From the NCBI RefSeq assembly GCF_003201475.1, contig NZ_QJJK01000004.1, positions 380,631 to 444,630 of the forward strand: 64,000 nt of DNA, in the 5' to 3' direction. Shown here piece after piece: positions 10,884-19,814 of the stretch. Under the pieces are notes generated by a model. That model was given only the letters and a program-made list of their open reading frames with translations. It ran no database searches and had not been told where the DNA came from. The position numbers were made by a program, and so were the translations under genes. The first letter of the stretch is position 1. Each line of letters opens with the position of its first letter. This DNA comes from Chelatococcus asaccharovorans (GTDB lineage Bacteria; Pseudomonadota; Alphaproteobacteria; Rhizobiales; Beijerinckiaceae).

Positions 10884-12236
10884 ATGAGACGCGCGTATTT
10901 CGGGACGGATGGCATTCGCGGCCTGGCCAATACGGTGATCACGCCGGAACTGGCGCTCAAGGTCGGGCAGGCGGCGGGCCTCTTGTTCCAGCGTGGCGAG
11001 CATCGCCACCGCGTGGTGATCGGCAAGGATACGCGCCTCTCGGGCTATATGATCGAATATGCGCTGGTGGCCGGCTTCACCTCCGTCGGGATGGACGTGT
11101 TGCTGCTCGGCCCCATGCCGACGCCGGCCGTCGCCATGCTCACCCGCTCCATGCGCTGCGATCTCGGCGTCATGATTTCCGCCTCGCATAATCCTTACGA
11201 GGACAACGGCATCAAGCTGTTCGGCCCGGATGGCTACAAGCTTAATGATGAGGTCGAGGAGGAAATCGAGGGGCTGATCGATGCGGATCTGCGGCTCCGC
11301 CTCTCCAAGCCGGACAGCCTCGGCCGCGCCAAGCGTATCGAGAGCGTGCACGCCCGCTATATCGAATTTGCCAAGCGCACCCTGCCGCGCCAGCTCGACC
11401 TCGACGGTTTGCGGATCGTCGTCGATTGCGCCAATGGAGCAGCCTACAAGGTCGCGCCGGAAGCTCTTTGGGAGCTCGGCGCGGATGTCATTTCCATCGG
11501 CGTCGAGCCGGATGGTTTCAATATCAACCGCGACGTTGGTTCCACCGCGCCGGCGGCGTTGATCGCCAAGGTGCGTGAGACACGGGCCGATATCGGCATC
11601 GCGCTCGACGGCGATGCCGACCGTGTCATCATCGTCGATGAAAAAGGCCATCTGGTGGATGGTGACAGCCTGATGGCTGCCATCGCCACGAGTTGGCGGG
11701 AGGACGGGCGCCTGTCCCGGCCCGGTATCGTCGCGACGGTGATGTCCAACCTTGGGCTGGAGCGCTATCTCGAGGGGCTCGGGCTCAGCCTCGTCCGCAC
11801 TGCCGTGGGGGACCGTTACGTGCTCGAGCGCATGCGGCAGGATGGCTATAATCTCGGGGGCGAGCAATCCGGGCACATCATCATGCCGGATCATGCGACG
11901 ACCGGCGACGGGCTCGTGGCCGCGCTCCAGCTGCTCGCGGTGGTCAAGGGCCGTAACCGGCCGGTCAGCGAGATCTGCCAGTGCTTCGAGCGCCTGCCGC
12001 AGATCCTGAAGAACGTGCGCTACAGCAAGGGCCAGGTTCTGTCGGAGGACCTGGTCGGACCGGTGGTTGAGGCCGCGCGCCAGAAGCTCGGCTCCGGCGG
12101 CCGGCTGGTCATCCGGCCTTCAGGCACCGAGCCGCTCATCCGCGTGATGGGCGAGGGCGATGATCGACATCTCGTGGAAGCGGTGGTCGATGAGGTTGTC
12201 GAAGCCTTTACCCGGGCCGCCGCCGCGGCGGCTTAG
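10884..12236 (+). CDS. glmM: Phosphoglucosamine mutase
   Basis: Interconverts glucosamine-6-phosphate and glucosamine-1-phosphate on the way to UDP-GlcNAc for peptidoglycan and LPS. The phosphorylated Ser is in SASHNP (Ser101 from this start), the metal loop is DGDADR and the sugar-phosphate loop is RPSGTEP near the C-terminus. From the ATG at 10884 the protein is 450 aa and begins [13 protein letters not shown], the family norm. An ATG at 10815 has a stronger ribosome binding site (GGAGGT) and would add 23 basic residues; both remain possible. Follows ftsH as in many alphaproteobacteria. Confidence 0.95.
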   Translation: MRRAYFGTDGIRGLANTVITPELALKVGQAAGLLFQRGEHRHRVVIGKDTRLSGYMIEYALVAGFTSVGMDVLLLGPMPTPAVAMLTRSMRCDLGVMISASHNPYEDNGIKLFGPDGYKLNDEVEEEIEGLIDADLRLRLSKPDSLGRAKRIESVHARYIEFAKRTLPRQLDLDGLRIVVDCANGAAYKVAPEALWELGADVISIGVEPDGFNINRDVGSTAPAALIAKVRETRADIGIALDGDADRVIIVDEKGHLVDGDSLMAAIATSWREDGRLSRPGIVATVMSNLGLERYLEGLGLSLVRTAVGDRYVLERMRQDGYNLGGEQSGHIIMPDHATTGDGLVAALQLLAVVKGRNRPVSEICQCFERLPQILKNVRYSKGQVLSEDLVGPVVEAARQKLGSGGRLVIRPSGTEPLIRVMGEGDDRHLVEAVVDEVVEAFTRAAAAAA

Positions 12237-12745
12237 GCCAGCCCCGCGCAAGAATCGACGCGCAAATCCTCACTCTTGGATGGTGACTGCCGACACCATC
12301 CAAGCCGGATTGGCGCCACGCGGGCCGATGCGCTCCATTGCAGCCAAAATCCCCTCGCAATACTCGCGTCGCCGCGCCGTTGTTAACATCCGGCCGTCCC
12401 GCCGTATGGCGCTGCGCGCCCTCTGCCGCGCTGGGCTGCAGCCGGGGCTGGACGATGCCAGACCGCTTGCGGCTGTCCGCTGCGGGCATCTCTTTCAATA
12501 AATCACTGTGATACTTGCCTTTTCCGATGACCGGCGGCGTCTCACGCGGGATGGGGGAGGGCACTGTGCGATGCGCTCAGCGCAGCTGCAGAACGGCATG
12601 CGATTTGGCTCAGCGTCTAACCGTCAAGTCATCGTGGTAAATTATTAAGGTTAAGCCCTGCTTAAGAAATTTGTGCGAACGTCCGCTCATGTGCAGTGGG
12701 GAGCTCCACAACCGGAACCTTCCCTGACAAGAAGGAACTTCGTTC
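12237..12745 (+). other. 509-base spacer upstream of an outer-membrane protein gene
   Basis: No convincing gene. The last 150 bases turn AT-rich and contain a CtrA-type box at 12651-12665, suggesting the promoter of the beta-barrel gene lies here. Short frames within it have no start signals and poor codon patterns. Confidence 0.55.
12651..12665 (+). promoter_or_regulatory. CtrA-type binding box (TTAA-N7-TTAA)
   Basis: TTAA at 12651-12654, a 7-base spacer and TTAA at 12662-12665 give the full CtrA recognition pattern, with a third TTAA just upstream. It lies 80 bases before the start of the beta-barrel gene. In a genome of this GC content the pattern is rare by chance, but binding is inferred only. 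Confidence 0.45.
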
Positions 12746-13567
12746 ATGCGTGGCATGAAAACTCTCGTCCTGGCGAGCGGCCTCGTTGTGGGGGGCATGG
12801 GCGGTGGCCTGGCGGCGGATCTGTTGCCGCCGCCGCCACCGTTGTTGCCTCCCGTTCCGCTCGAAGTGAGCGGATGGTATCTCCGCGGCGATATCGGCTA
12901 TAGCAATCAGCAGGTCGACAAACTCGACAACGTGCTGTTCCAAGGTTCGAACGTCACGGTGGTCAACAAGGAGTTCGATGCTGCGCCATTCGCCGGCGTG
13001 GGCGTTGGTTACAAGTTCAACAACTGGTTCCGCACAGACCTGACGACCGAATACCGTGCCAGGGCGAATTTCAAGGGGCTCGATATCTATGAGGCCCCCT
13101 ATCTGTCGACCGGCTACGCGACCAATCAATACTCCGGCGGCAAGACGGAGTGGACGACGCTCCTCAACGCCTATTTCGATCTCGGGACATGGGCCGGTGT
13201 TACGCCCTTCGTGGGCGCTGGTATCGGCTTCTCCCGCAACACCATCTCGGGCTTCACAGATACCAATGTGATAACCCAGGGGCTTGCCTATGGCAGCGAC
13301 AAGTCGAATTGGGATTTGGCCTGGGCGCTTTATGCCGGTCTCGGCTATGAGGTGACGCCGAACTTCACGATCGAACTGGCCTATCGTTATCTCAACCTGG
13401 GTGACGCGGAATCCGGTGATCTTATTACATATTCCGGCTATAATTCGACCTATAATCCGATGAAGTTCAAAGATTTGAGCTCGCATGACATCAAGATCGG
13501 CATGCGCTGGCTTCTCGGTGGTCCGGCCTATGCAGAGGCCGAGCCTCCCTTGATGCGCAGCTACTGA
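12746..13567 (+). CDS. Outer-membrane beta-barrel protein (Omp25/31-like)
   Basis: Secreted protein of 273 aa with a signal peptide ending near residue 24 (GGLAAD), a poly-Pro/Leu stretch, then alternating amphipathic strands ending with DIKIGMRWLLGG. The WYLRGDIGYSNQ opening strand and the FVGAGIGFSRN and WALYAGLGYEVTPNFTIELA strands are typical of small 8-stranded porin-like proteins common in Hyphomicrobiales. The protein continues about 18 residues past the last strand instead of ending in Phe. It lies behind a CtrA-type box. Likely structural or adhesive role in the envelope; not assigned further. Confidence 0.8.
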   Translation: MRGMKTLVLASGLVVGGMGGGLAADLLPPPPPLLPPVPLEVSGWYLRGDIGYSNQQVDKLDNVLFQGSNVTVVNKEFDAAPFAGVGVGYKFNNWFRTDLTTEYRARANFKGLDIYEAPYLSTGYATNQYSGGKTEWTTLLNAYFDLGTWAGVTPFVGAGIGFSRNTISGFTDTNVITQGLAYGSDKSNWDLAWALYAGLGYEVTPNFTIELAYRYLNLGDAESGDLITYSGYNSTYNPMKFKDLSSHDIKIGMRWLLGGPAYAEAEPPLMRSY

Positions 13568-14116
13568 CTTATACTGTCGGGGCGCGCGCGTCGCGCCCTG
13601 CCGAGCGCGCCTCCGGCGCTCGCGTGGTCGTTTGATATCGCAAGGCGCAGTTTCCCAGGTTCTATCAGCGCGCGTGGAAAAGCACGGGCGCGGGATAAAG
13701 TGGAGCATGTTCACGTGGCTGGCCCAGCCGGCTTTGCGTGATGTGCTCCTTTTTTTTATGCTGCGCTTCCGGGCCTATGGGGTGTCCCCAGGCTCGATCC
13801 CGGCGAATTCTGCCGCGGCCTTTGCGTTATCAATGTATTTGTAAATCTAGTATAGATATACATGATATACATTTTATAAGAATTTTCATTGCGGGTTTAT
13901 ATGATATGAGAATCTCTTTCTATATATCAGCTTTTCGAACGATTATTGCTGATCGAAATAATATTACCTTTCTCGATGCGGGTATTTGACGCGAATTCGC
14001 GATTTGTTAACCAATACGGCCAAGCATCTGCCGGCCGTAGCAAGTTGTCGTGAGTTGGGGGCCGGCGGGTCGATCTCGCCGCGCTGCGCGAAACGAGCTT
14101 CGAGGATGACAGGAAC
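13568..14116 (+). other. AT-rich spacer between two outer-membrane protein genes
   Basis: No gene seen. Bases 13830-13990 are strikingly AT-rich compared with the rest of the window, with runs such as TATAGATATACATGATATAC. A TTAACCAA half-site resembling a CtrA half-box occurs near 14006. The AT-rich core may be the promoter region of the downstream beta-barrel gene or a remnant of transferred DNA. Confidence 0.5.
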
Positions 14117-14998
14117 ATGCGTGCGTTTTTCTTCGGGACGGATGTCTGGGCTGGCGCGCCTGCGACGGCTGCGCTGCTGGTGTGGGCTGTCCTCGCAATT
14201 CCGCTGACGCCGGTGCGGGCTGCGGACCTCGATTACGCCGCGTTACGCGGTGCCGTGATGGATGATAAGCCGACAAAATTTGGCGATTGGAGCGGTGTCT
14301 ACGTTGGTGCACAGGCCGGCTATGCCAATACGAACGTGGATTTCGGCAATGCTGCGGGTGATCTCGTCGCCTATGCGCTGCGCGACACGATCATCGAGGC
14401 CGAGGCTGCCGTCTCGGGCTGGACAGTGCTTCCCGAGAGGGACGCGCGGCGCGGCGTTTTCGGCGCCTTCCTGGGGTACAACAGCCAGTGGGACGACGTG
14501 GTCCTCGGTGTAGAGGTGAACTACAACTACACGGATCTGAGCGTATCGGCGCAGGATAAGCTGCGAAGAAGCTACGTCACGTCCAATCAATACACGTATG
14601 ATGTCGGTCTGGATTCCCGTTCGGCAGTCAAGATTGTAGACTATATGACGTTCCGGACACGCGCAGGATACGTGCTCGGCAGCTTCATGCCCTATGCCTC
14701 GTTGGGCGTGGCCGTCGGGCGTGCGAGCATCGATCGCTCGGCGTCGGTATCGACGACCGCGGTCGATTATTCCGGCGCCAGACGGCCCACGCTCAGCCTC
14801 GATCCCAATCCGACGACAATCTCTGAGACTAAAAATAACGAATTCGCCTATGGCGTTGCAGCAGGATTGGGCGTTGACGTCCTCGTGACCGAAAGTATAT
14901 TCCTGCGCGGCGAATACGAATACATACGCTTCGTCTCGCTCTCCAAGGCGCGAGCAGATATCAATGCCTTGCGGGGTGCTGTTGGCGTGAAATTTTAG
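14117..14998 (+). CDS. Outer-membrane beta-barrel protein
   Basis: 293 aa with a signal peptide ending at about residue 36 (VRAADLD), then the start of a barrel, DWSGVYVGAQAGYAN, and further strands such as RGVFGAFLGYNSQWDDVVLGVE, and a C-terminal strand ending in Phe (ALRGAVGVKF), the recognition signal for the BAM complex. It belongs to the OmpA-like/porin-family barrels frequent in Hyphomicrobiales. Codon third positions look less GC-rich than in neighbours, and the upstream region is AT-rich. Its TAG stop coincides with the start of a degenerate family B repeat. Confidence 0.78.
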   Translation: MRAFFFGTDVWAGAPATAALLVWAVLAIPLTPVRAADLDYAALRGAVMDDKPTKFGDWSGVYVGAQAGYANTNVDFGNAAGDLVAYALRDTIIEAEAAVSGWTVLPERDARRGVFGAFLGYNSQWDDVVLGVEVNYNYTDLSVSAQDKLRRSYVTSNQYTYDVGLDSRSAVKIVDYMTFRTRAGYVLGSFMPYASLGVAVGRASIDRSASVSTTAVDYSGARRPTLSLDPNPTTISETKNNEFAYGVAAGLGVDVLVTESIFLRGEYEYIRFVSLSKARADINALRGAVGVKF

Positions 14999-15102
14999 AG
15001 CTTGTTCTGTAAACTCCAGTTCACCGGACATGCTTCAGGTCTGTGCTTCTCCGCATTGTCTTCGCGCGAACCGGTTTTCACTTCGCGCGAAGATGCCCCG
15101 GC
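14995..15102 (+). repeat. Degenerate family B palindromic repeat
   Basis: Aligns without large gaps to the family B repeat at 32594-32700: the TTAGAGC start, AACTCC, CACCGGA, TGCTTCAGGTCT, CGCATT and CGCGAACCGG blocks are shared in order. Its TAG at 14996-14998 is the stop codon of the preceding beta-barrel gene. Confidence 0.7.
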
Positions 15103-15339
15103 GTTTCCGCTCAAAACTGGGTTGCGGGACCGCTCAATCCTATCCGGTTGCTTCGAACAACTCCGGACGGGAAGCCGTTCCTTGTGTTGCGGGACTTGCT
15201 CCGGGATAGCCGGGCGCTTCCCGGCGCAGATGGTGGCGCGGGCTCCTCGATCGCCAAGCCGGTGCTGCAGTGATATCGCAGCATCGGCGTGTGGCTTTCG
15301 CGAAAATGAACCGTTGACTGTCCGCGCCGTCTCCCTTAT

Positions 15340-15398
15340 CTCCATCCGCGGGACACCTTCCCCCAACGGAAGGCGCCCATCTGTAAGGATGGACTGAC
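15340..15398 (+). ncRNA. Probable serC leader RNA motif
   Basis: Two adjacent hairpins precede the serC start: CCTTCCC with GGAAGG around 15357-15372 and CCATC with GATGG around 15378-15391, the second including the AAGGA ribosome binding site. This two-hairpin layout directly before the ATG matches the serC motif described in alphaproteobacteria, proposed to regulate serC-serA translation. I identified it by position and structure only, not by a covariance model. Confidence 0.5.
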
Positions 15399-16565
15399 AT
15401 GACAGAGACAGTACCTGCCGTGCGCCCCGCGCGGCCTCATTTTTCGTCTGGCCCTTGCGCAAAGCGCCCCGGCTGGAATGCCGCCGCCCTCGATACGAGT
15501 TCGCTCGGCCGCTCCCATCGCGCCAAGATTGGCAAAGCCAAGCTCAAGCTGGCGATCGATCTCACCCGTGAAATTCTGCAGGTGCCTGCCGATTATCGCA
15601 TCGGCATCGTGCCCGCGTCCGATACCGGCGCCGTCGAGATGGCGCTGTGGTCGTTGCTCGGCGCCCGCCCGGTCGACATGCTCGCCTGGGAATCCTTCGG
15701 CGAAGGCTGGGTCACGGATGTCGTCAAGCAGCTCAAGCTTGCTGACGCCCGTGTCATCAAGGCCGGCTATGGCGAGCTGCCTGATCTCGCGCAAGTCGAT
15801 ACCAAGACCCGCGACGTCGTCTTCACCTGGAACGGCACGACATCCGGTGTGCGTGTCCCCGACGCCGACTGGATCGCCGCCGACCGCGAAGGCCTCATGA
15901 TCTGCGACGCCACCTCGGCGGCCTTCGCGCAGCGCCTCGACTGGCCGAAGCTCGATGTCGTCACCTTCTCCTGGCAGAAGGTTCTCGGCGGCGAAGGCGC
16001 CCACGGCATCCTCATCCTCTCGCCGCGGGCTGTTGCGCGCCTCGAGAGCTATACGCCGGCCTGGCCGCTGCCGAAGATCTTCCGCATGACCAAGGGCGGC
16101 AAGATCGTCGAGGGCATCTTCCAGGGCGAGACCATCAATACGCCGTCGATGCTCTGCGTCGAAGACTATATCGACGCGCTGGAATGGGCGAAGTCTCTCG
16201 GCGGGCTCGATGCGCTGGTCGCGCGCGCCGATGCCAATGCCAAGGCCATCGCCGACTGGGTGGCGAAGACGCCGTGGGTCGCCAATCTCGCGAAGGTCGA
16301 GGCGACGCAGTCCAATACCTCGGTCTGCCTGTCGATCGTCGATCCGGACGTCGTCGCCAAGGGGCCGGAGGCGGTTGCCGCCGTTGCCAAGGGGCTCGCC
16401 GCCACGCTCGACAAGCTTGATGTCGCCTATGATATCGGCGCCTATCGCGATGCGCCTCCCGGCCTCAGGATCTGGTGTGGCGCAACGGTCGATACGGCCG
16501 ATGTCGCGGCCCTGACCCACTGGCTGGACTGGGCTTTCGCGCAGGAAAAGGCGAAGCTCGCCTGA
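15399..16565 (+). CDS. serC: Phosphoserine aminotransferase
   Basis: Transfers an amino group from glutamate to 3-phosphohydroxypyruvate in serine biosynthesis, with pyridoxal phosphate. 388 aa of the alphaproteobacterial SerC type, which begins with the [12 protein letters not shown] motif (about residues 15-26). The PLP lysine is Lys194 in [14 protein letters not shown], and ICDATSAAF precedes it. A terminator follows within 10 bases of the stop, yet serA lies only 181 bases on, so the two can be regulated separately. Confidence 0.96.
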   Translation: MTETVPAVRPARPHFSSGPCAKRPGWNAAALDTSSLGRSHRAKIGKAKLKLAIDLTREILQVPADYRIGIVPASDTGAVEMALWSLLGARPVDMLAWESFGEGWVTDVVKQLKLADARVIKAGYGELPDLAQVDTKTRDVVFTWNGTTSGVRVPDADWIAADREGLMICDATSAAFAQRLDWPKLDVVTFSWQKVLGGEGAHGILILSPRAVARLESYTPAWPLPKIFRMTKGGKIVEGIFQGETINTPSMLCVEDYIDALEWAKSLGGLDALVARADANAKAIADWVAKTPWVANLAKVEATQSNTSVCLSIVDPDVVAKGPEAVAAVAKGLAATLDKLDVAYDIGAYRDAPPGLRIWCGATVDTADVAALTHWLDWAFAQEKAKLA

Positions 16566-16572
16566 TTGGCCG

Positions 16573-16603
16573 GCGCCCTTCCTTCATCGTGAAGGGCGCT
16601 TTC
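16573..16603 (+). terminator. Intrinsic terminator of serC
   Basis: A perfect 9-bp stem, GCGCCCTTC with GAAGGGCGC, a loop of nine bases and TTT directly after. It may be partial, allowing read-through to serA. Confidence 0.7.
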
Positions 16604-16746
16604 GTGCAGGCCGGAATGGATAACTGCTCTGCCATTCCGCCCGCTGACACCGACAAGTCCCTGAAATTCCACTTCGCAGTGAATGCGCGGCGCCCGACAC
16701 CCCTAGCGTGGACCGGCTTGCGTCGCAGCTCCTGAAAGGACGTCCG

Positions 16747-18336
16747 ATGCCCGCTCCCAAGGTTCTTATTTCCGACGCTTTGTCCCCCGCCGCCGTGCAG
16801 ATCTTCAAGGATCGCGGCATCGAGGTCGATTTCCAGCCCGATCTCGGCAAGGACAAGGACAAGCTCGCCGCCATCATCGGCAATTATGACGGTCTCGCCA
16901 TCCGCTCCGCCACCAAGGTCACGCCGAAGATCCTCGAAGCGGCGAAAGCGCTGAAGGTCATCGGCCGCGCCGGCATCGGCGTCGACAATGTCGATATCCC
17001 CGCGGCGACCGCCAAGGGTATCATCGTGATGAACACGCCTTTCGGCAATTCGATCACGACTGCCGAGCATGCCGTCGCGATGATGTTCGCGCTGGCGCGT
17101 GAGATCCCCGCTGCGGATGCCTCCACCCAGGCCGGCAAGTGGGAGAAAAACCGCTTCATGGGTGTCGAGATCACCGCCAAGACGCTCGGCATCATCGGCT
17201 GCGGCAATATCGGCTCCATCGTTGCGGAACGCGCGATCGGCCTGAAGATGAAGGTCATCGCCTACGATCCCTTCCTCTCGCCGGAGCGGGCGCTGGACCT
17301 CGGCGTCGAAAAGGTCGAACTCGAGGACCTGCTCGCGCGTGCCGATTTCATCACGCTGCATACGCCGCTGACGGAGAAGACCAAGAACGTGCTGTCCGCC
17401 GAGGCTCTCGCCAAGACCAAGAAGGGCGTGCGCATCATCAACTGCGCCCGCGGCGGTCTGGTCGACGAGGTGGCTTTGCGCGCCGCGCTCGATTCCGGCC
17501 ATGTCGCGGGGGCTGCCTTTGACGTGTTCGTCGAGGAGCCGGCTAAGGAGAACCCGCTGTTCGGCCATCCGAACGTCGTCTGCACGCCGCATCTCGGCGC
17601 TGCCACCACCGAGGCGCAGGAGAATGTCGCCCTCCAGGTCGCTGAGCAGATGTCCGAATATCTCCTGCGGGGCGCGATCTCCAATGCGGTGAACTTCCCG
17701 TCGATCACGGCCGAGGAAGCGCCGAAGCTGAAGCCTTTCATCGCGCTGGCCGAGAACCTCGGCTCCTTCGCGGGCCAGTTGACCGAGACGGGCATCAAGA
17801 GCGTCCACATCACCTATGAGGGCACGGTCGCCGGGCTCAAGATCAAGGCGCTCACCTCGGCGGCGGTCGCGGGCCTGCTGCGCCCGATGCTGGCCGATAT
17901 CAATGTCGTCTCGGCGCCGAGCGTGGCCAAGGAGCGCGGCATCGTCATCGAGGAGACGACGCGCGAGGCCCAGGGCGAGCATGACGCGCTGATCACGCTC
18001 ACGGTCGTCACCGAGAAGCAGGAGCGTTCCGTCGTCGGCACGGTCTTCGCCGATGGCGCGCCGCGGATCGTCGCGATCAAGGGCATCAAGGTCGATGCCG
18101 AGTTCGCGCCGTCGATGATCTATGTGACGAATGAGGACAAGCCGGGCTTCATCGGCCGCTTCGCCGGGCTCTTGGGCGATGCCGGCGTCAATATCGCGAC
18201 CTTCGCCCTGGGCCGGGACCGGCAGGGTGGATCGGCGATCGCGCTCGTCGAGGTGGATGGAGCAGTGCCGGACAGCGTGCTGGCGAGCGTCCAGACCATC
18301 CCGGGCGTCAAGCAGGTGAAGCCGCTGAAGTTCTGA
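16747..18336 (+). CDS. serA: D-3-phosphoglycerate dehydrogenase, long form
   Basis: First step of serine synthesis: oxidises 3-phosphoglycerate to 3-phosphohydroxypyruvate with NAD. 529 aa, the long form with catalytic, NAD-binding, intervening and C-terminal ACT domains. GCGNIG at 151-156 is the NAD motif; the catalytic Arg lies in NCARGGLVDE and the His in CTPHLGAATTEAQ. The ACT domain (about 455-529) is the serine-sensing module in other family members. The ATG at 16747 has an AAAGGA site; a longer reading from 16708 is not supported. Confidence 0.97.
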   Translation: MPAPKVLISDALSPAAVQIFKDRGIEVDFQPDLGKDKDKLAAIIGNYDGLAIRSATKVTPKILEAAKALKVIGRAGIGVDNVDIPAATAKGIIVMNTPFGNSITTAEHAVAMMFALAREIPAADASTQAGKWEKNRFMGVEITAKTLGIIGCGNIGSIVAERAIGLKMKVIAYDPFLSPERALDLGVEKVELEDLLARADFITLHTPLTEKTKNVLSAEALAKTKKGVRIINCARGGLVDEVALRAALDSGHVAGAAFDVFVEEPAKENPLFGHPNVVCTPHLGAATTEAQENVALQVAEQMSEYLLRGAISNAVNFPSITAEEAPKLKPFIALAENLGSFAGQLTETGIKSVHITYEGTVAGLKIKALTSAAVAGLLRPMLADINVVSAPSVAKERGIVIEETTREAQGEHDALITLTVVTEKQERSVVGTVFADGAPRIVAIKGIKVDAEFAPSMIYVTNEDKPGFIGRFAGLLGDAGVNIATFALGRDRQGGSAIALVEVDGAVPDSVLASVQTIPGVKQVKPLKF

Positions 18337-18378
18337 GGCGGCGGGAGAAGGATCTCCCAACGCCCATCGAGACGACCG

Positions 18379-18405
18379 ACGGCGGCTCTTCCGGGAGCCG
18401 CCGTT
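18379..18405 (+). terminator. Terminator-like hairpin after serA
   Basis: A perfect 10-bp stem (18379-18388 with 18395-18404) followed by a weak T-containing tail. Placed 43 bases after the serA stop. Confidence 0.55.
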
Positions 18406-18427
18406 CTGTCATTGGCGGAAGGATCCA

Positions 18428-18534
18428 CTAGAGCAAATCCGACTTAGATGGAATCGCCGGATACCAGCTAAGTTGGTGAATTTGCTCGTTAATTTTTGAA
18501 CGGAGCAAGTCCGCAAAAGACGGACTTGCTCTAG
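18428..18534. repeat. Family A dispersed repeat, full-length 107-bp copy
   Basis: Bounded by CTAG at both ends (18428-18431 and 18531-18534). The ends are inverted: CTAGAGCAAATCCGACTT at the left, and AAGTCCG/CGGACTTGCTCTAG at the right. Related copies lie at 22422-22528, 30612-30719, 32522-32731 (interrupted), 37372-37432 (shortened) and 58728-58849. The right-hand CTAG provides the TAG stop codon of the minus-strand EamA gene. Confidence 0.9.
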
Positions 18535-19448
18535 CGCAGGCGCTCGGCGATGAGAATGCCGCCGATCACCAGCACCATGGCCGCCATCTGGTAGAGGCCG
18601 AAGGCCTCACCCAGCAGCACGATGGACAGGGCGATGCCGAAGACCGGCATCAGATTGTTGAACAGGCCGGCGCGGCTCGGGCCGATGAGCTGGACGGAGC
18701 GGATAAAGAAGATCTGCCCGAGGAGAGACGGAAAGATCCCGATATAAAGAAGCGTGAGCCAGCCGGTCGGGCTCGGCCAATAGGCTTTGCCCTGGGCGAT
18801 CTCGATGGCGAGCAGCGGCAGGGATGACACGAAGGCCGCCAGCGCCATCGCCGCGAAATAGGCGGTGTCCGACACCTTCGGCCGGCTGCGCAGATGCAGC
18901 GCATAGGCTGCATAGAACGCGCAGGCGACCAGCATGTAGAGGTCGCCGCGGTTGATGGTGAGATTGAGCAGCGTTTCCAGGTCGCCATGCGAGGCCGTCA
19001 CCATCACGCCGAGGATGGTCAGGACAAGACCCGCGGTCTGGCCGATGTTGATCCGCTGACGGAAGAACAGGATCGCCCCGACCACGACGAACACGGGAAT
19101 TGCACTCTGGATGATCGTCATGTTGACGGCGGTTGTCTCGTAGGCCGCGACATAGAACAGCGCGTTGAAGCCGGTGAAGGCCAATGTGCCCATGCCGACG
19201 ATGACCGGCCAGCGGGACTTCAGCACAGGCAGATCGCGGACGATGTCCCGGCGGCTGAAGGTCAGCAAGACGACGCAGACGATGCCCCAGCGCAGGCAGA
19301 CGATGCTCATCGGCGAGATCTGGCCCACGGCAAATTTGCTCGCCGTGACATTGCCCGCCCACATCAGCATCGTGAGCGGCAAAAGGACATAGGCTTGATC
19401 GAACAACCACCGGGTGGCGCGCGCAATCGGGGAGTTCGTATCAGGCAT
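18531..19448 (-). CDS. EamA-family (DMT) transporter, two repeats
   Basis: 305-aa inner-membrane protein with ten hydrophobic segments in two EamA repeats. LMWAGNVTASKFAVGQISP near residues 28-46 is the typical first repeat opening, and LLYIGIFPSLLGQIFFIRSVQLIGPSRAGLFNNLMPVFG in the second repeat contains the usual pattern preceding the last helices. Members export metabolites or amino acids; the substrate is not readable here. Divergent from purA. Its stop codon TAG is the terminal CTAG of the family A repeat, implying that its C-terminus was fixed where the repeat begins. Confidence 0.88.
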   Translation of the reverse strand: MPDTNSPIARATRWLFDQAYVLLPLTMLMWAGNVTASKFAVGQISPMSIVCLRWGIVCVVLLTFSRRDIVRDLPVLKSRWPVIVGMGTLAFTGFNALFYVAAYETTAVNMTIIQSAIPVFVVVGAILFFRQRINIGQTAGLVLTILGVMVTASHGDLETLLNLTINRGDLYMLVACAFYAAYALHLRSRPKVSDTAYFAAMALAAFVSSLPLLAIEIAQGKAYWPSPTGWLTLLYIGIFPSLLGQIFFIRSVQLIGPSRAGLFNNLMPVFGIALSIVLLGEAFGLYQMAAMVLVIGGILIAERLR

Positions 19449-19814
19449 GTCTGCCTGGCGCGCTCGTAGTCGCGATCATGGGAAGAGACACTCCTGCGCG
19501 CGGGGTACCGCGGGTTTCATCCATGGACCGTCATCCCATGGAACCTCATCGACGAGAACGCTATTCGGGGGCGCGACCATACCCAATAGCACAGGGACAG
19601 GGTTAGCAGACTGCGCGCAACGCAGACATGCAGAAAGACCGCCCCGGATCCGCTTCGGCAGCGGCGTCCTTCGGCCATCAACGGCTCGCGGGCGGCCGCG
19701 GTAACGCTGTGGCTTGACCTCGCCGGCCTAATCGTCGATGAGAGGCTGTAAGGACCCCGGCCTTGCGCCGGGGTTTGTCATGTGAGGGGTCGGCTGTCCG
19801 CCGGCTTGAAGGAT
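19449..19814 (+). other. Spacer between divergent EamA and purA genes
   Basis: No gene supported. It holds the purA leader with a stable hairpin at 19754-19774 about 40 bases before the purA start. Short frames over 19414-19704 have no plausible start site. Confidence 0.5.
19754..19776 (+). terminator. Hairpin in the purA leader
   Basis: ACCCCGGC at 19754-19761 pairs with GCCGGGGT at 19767-19774, followed by TT. It may terminate a short upstream transcript or attenuate purA; the T tract is short. Confidence 0.45.

Noticed and set aside
13755-13989. Small plus-strand frames in the AT-rich spacer
   Set aside because: They arise from AT-rich DNA, lack ribosome binding sites and resemble no family.
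16465-18360. A 631-codon open frame on the minus strand over serC-serA
   Set aside because: It is the antisense shadow of serA, which has complete dehydrogenase and ACT motifs. Long antisense frames are expected in GC-rich DNA; the translation has no domain pattern.
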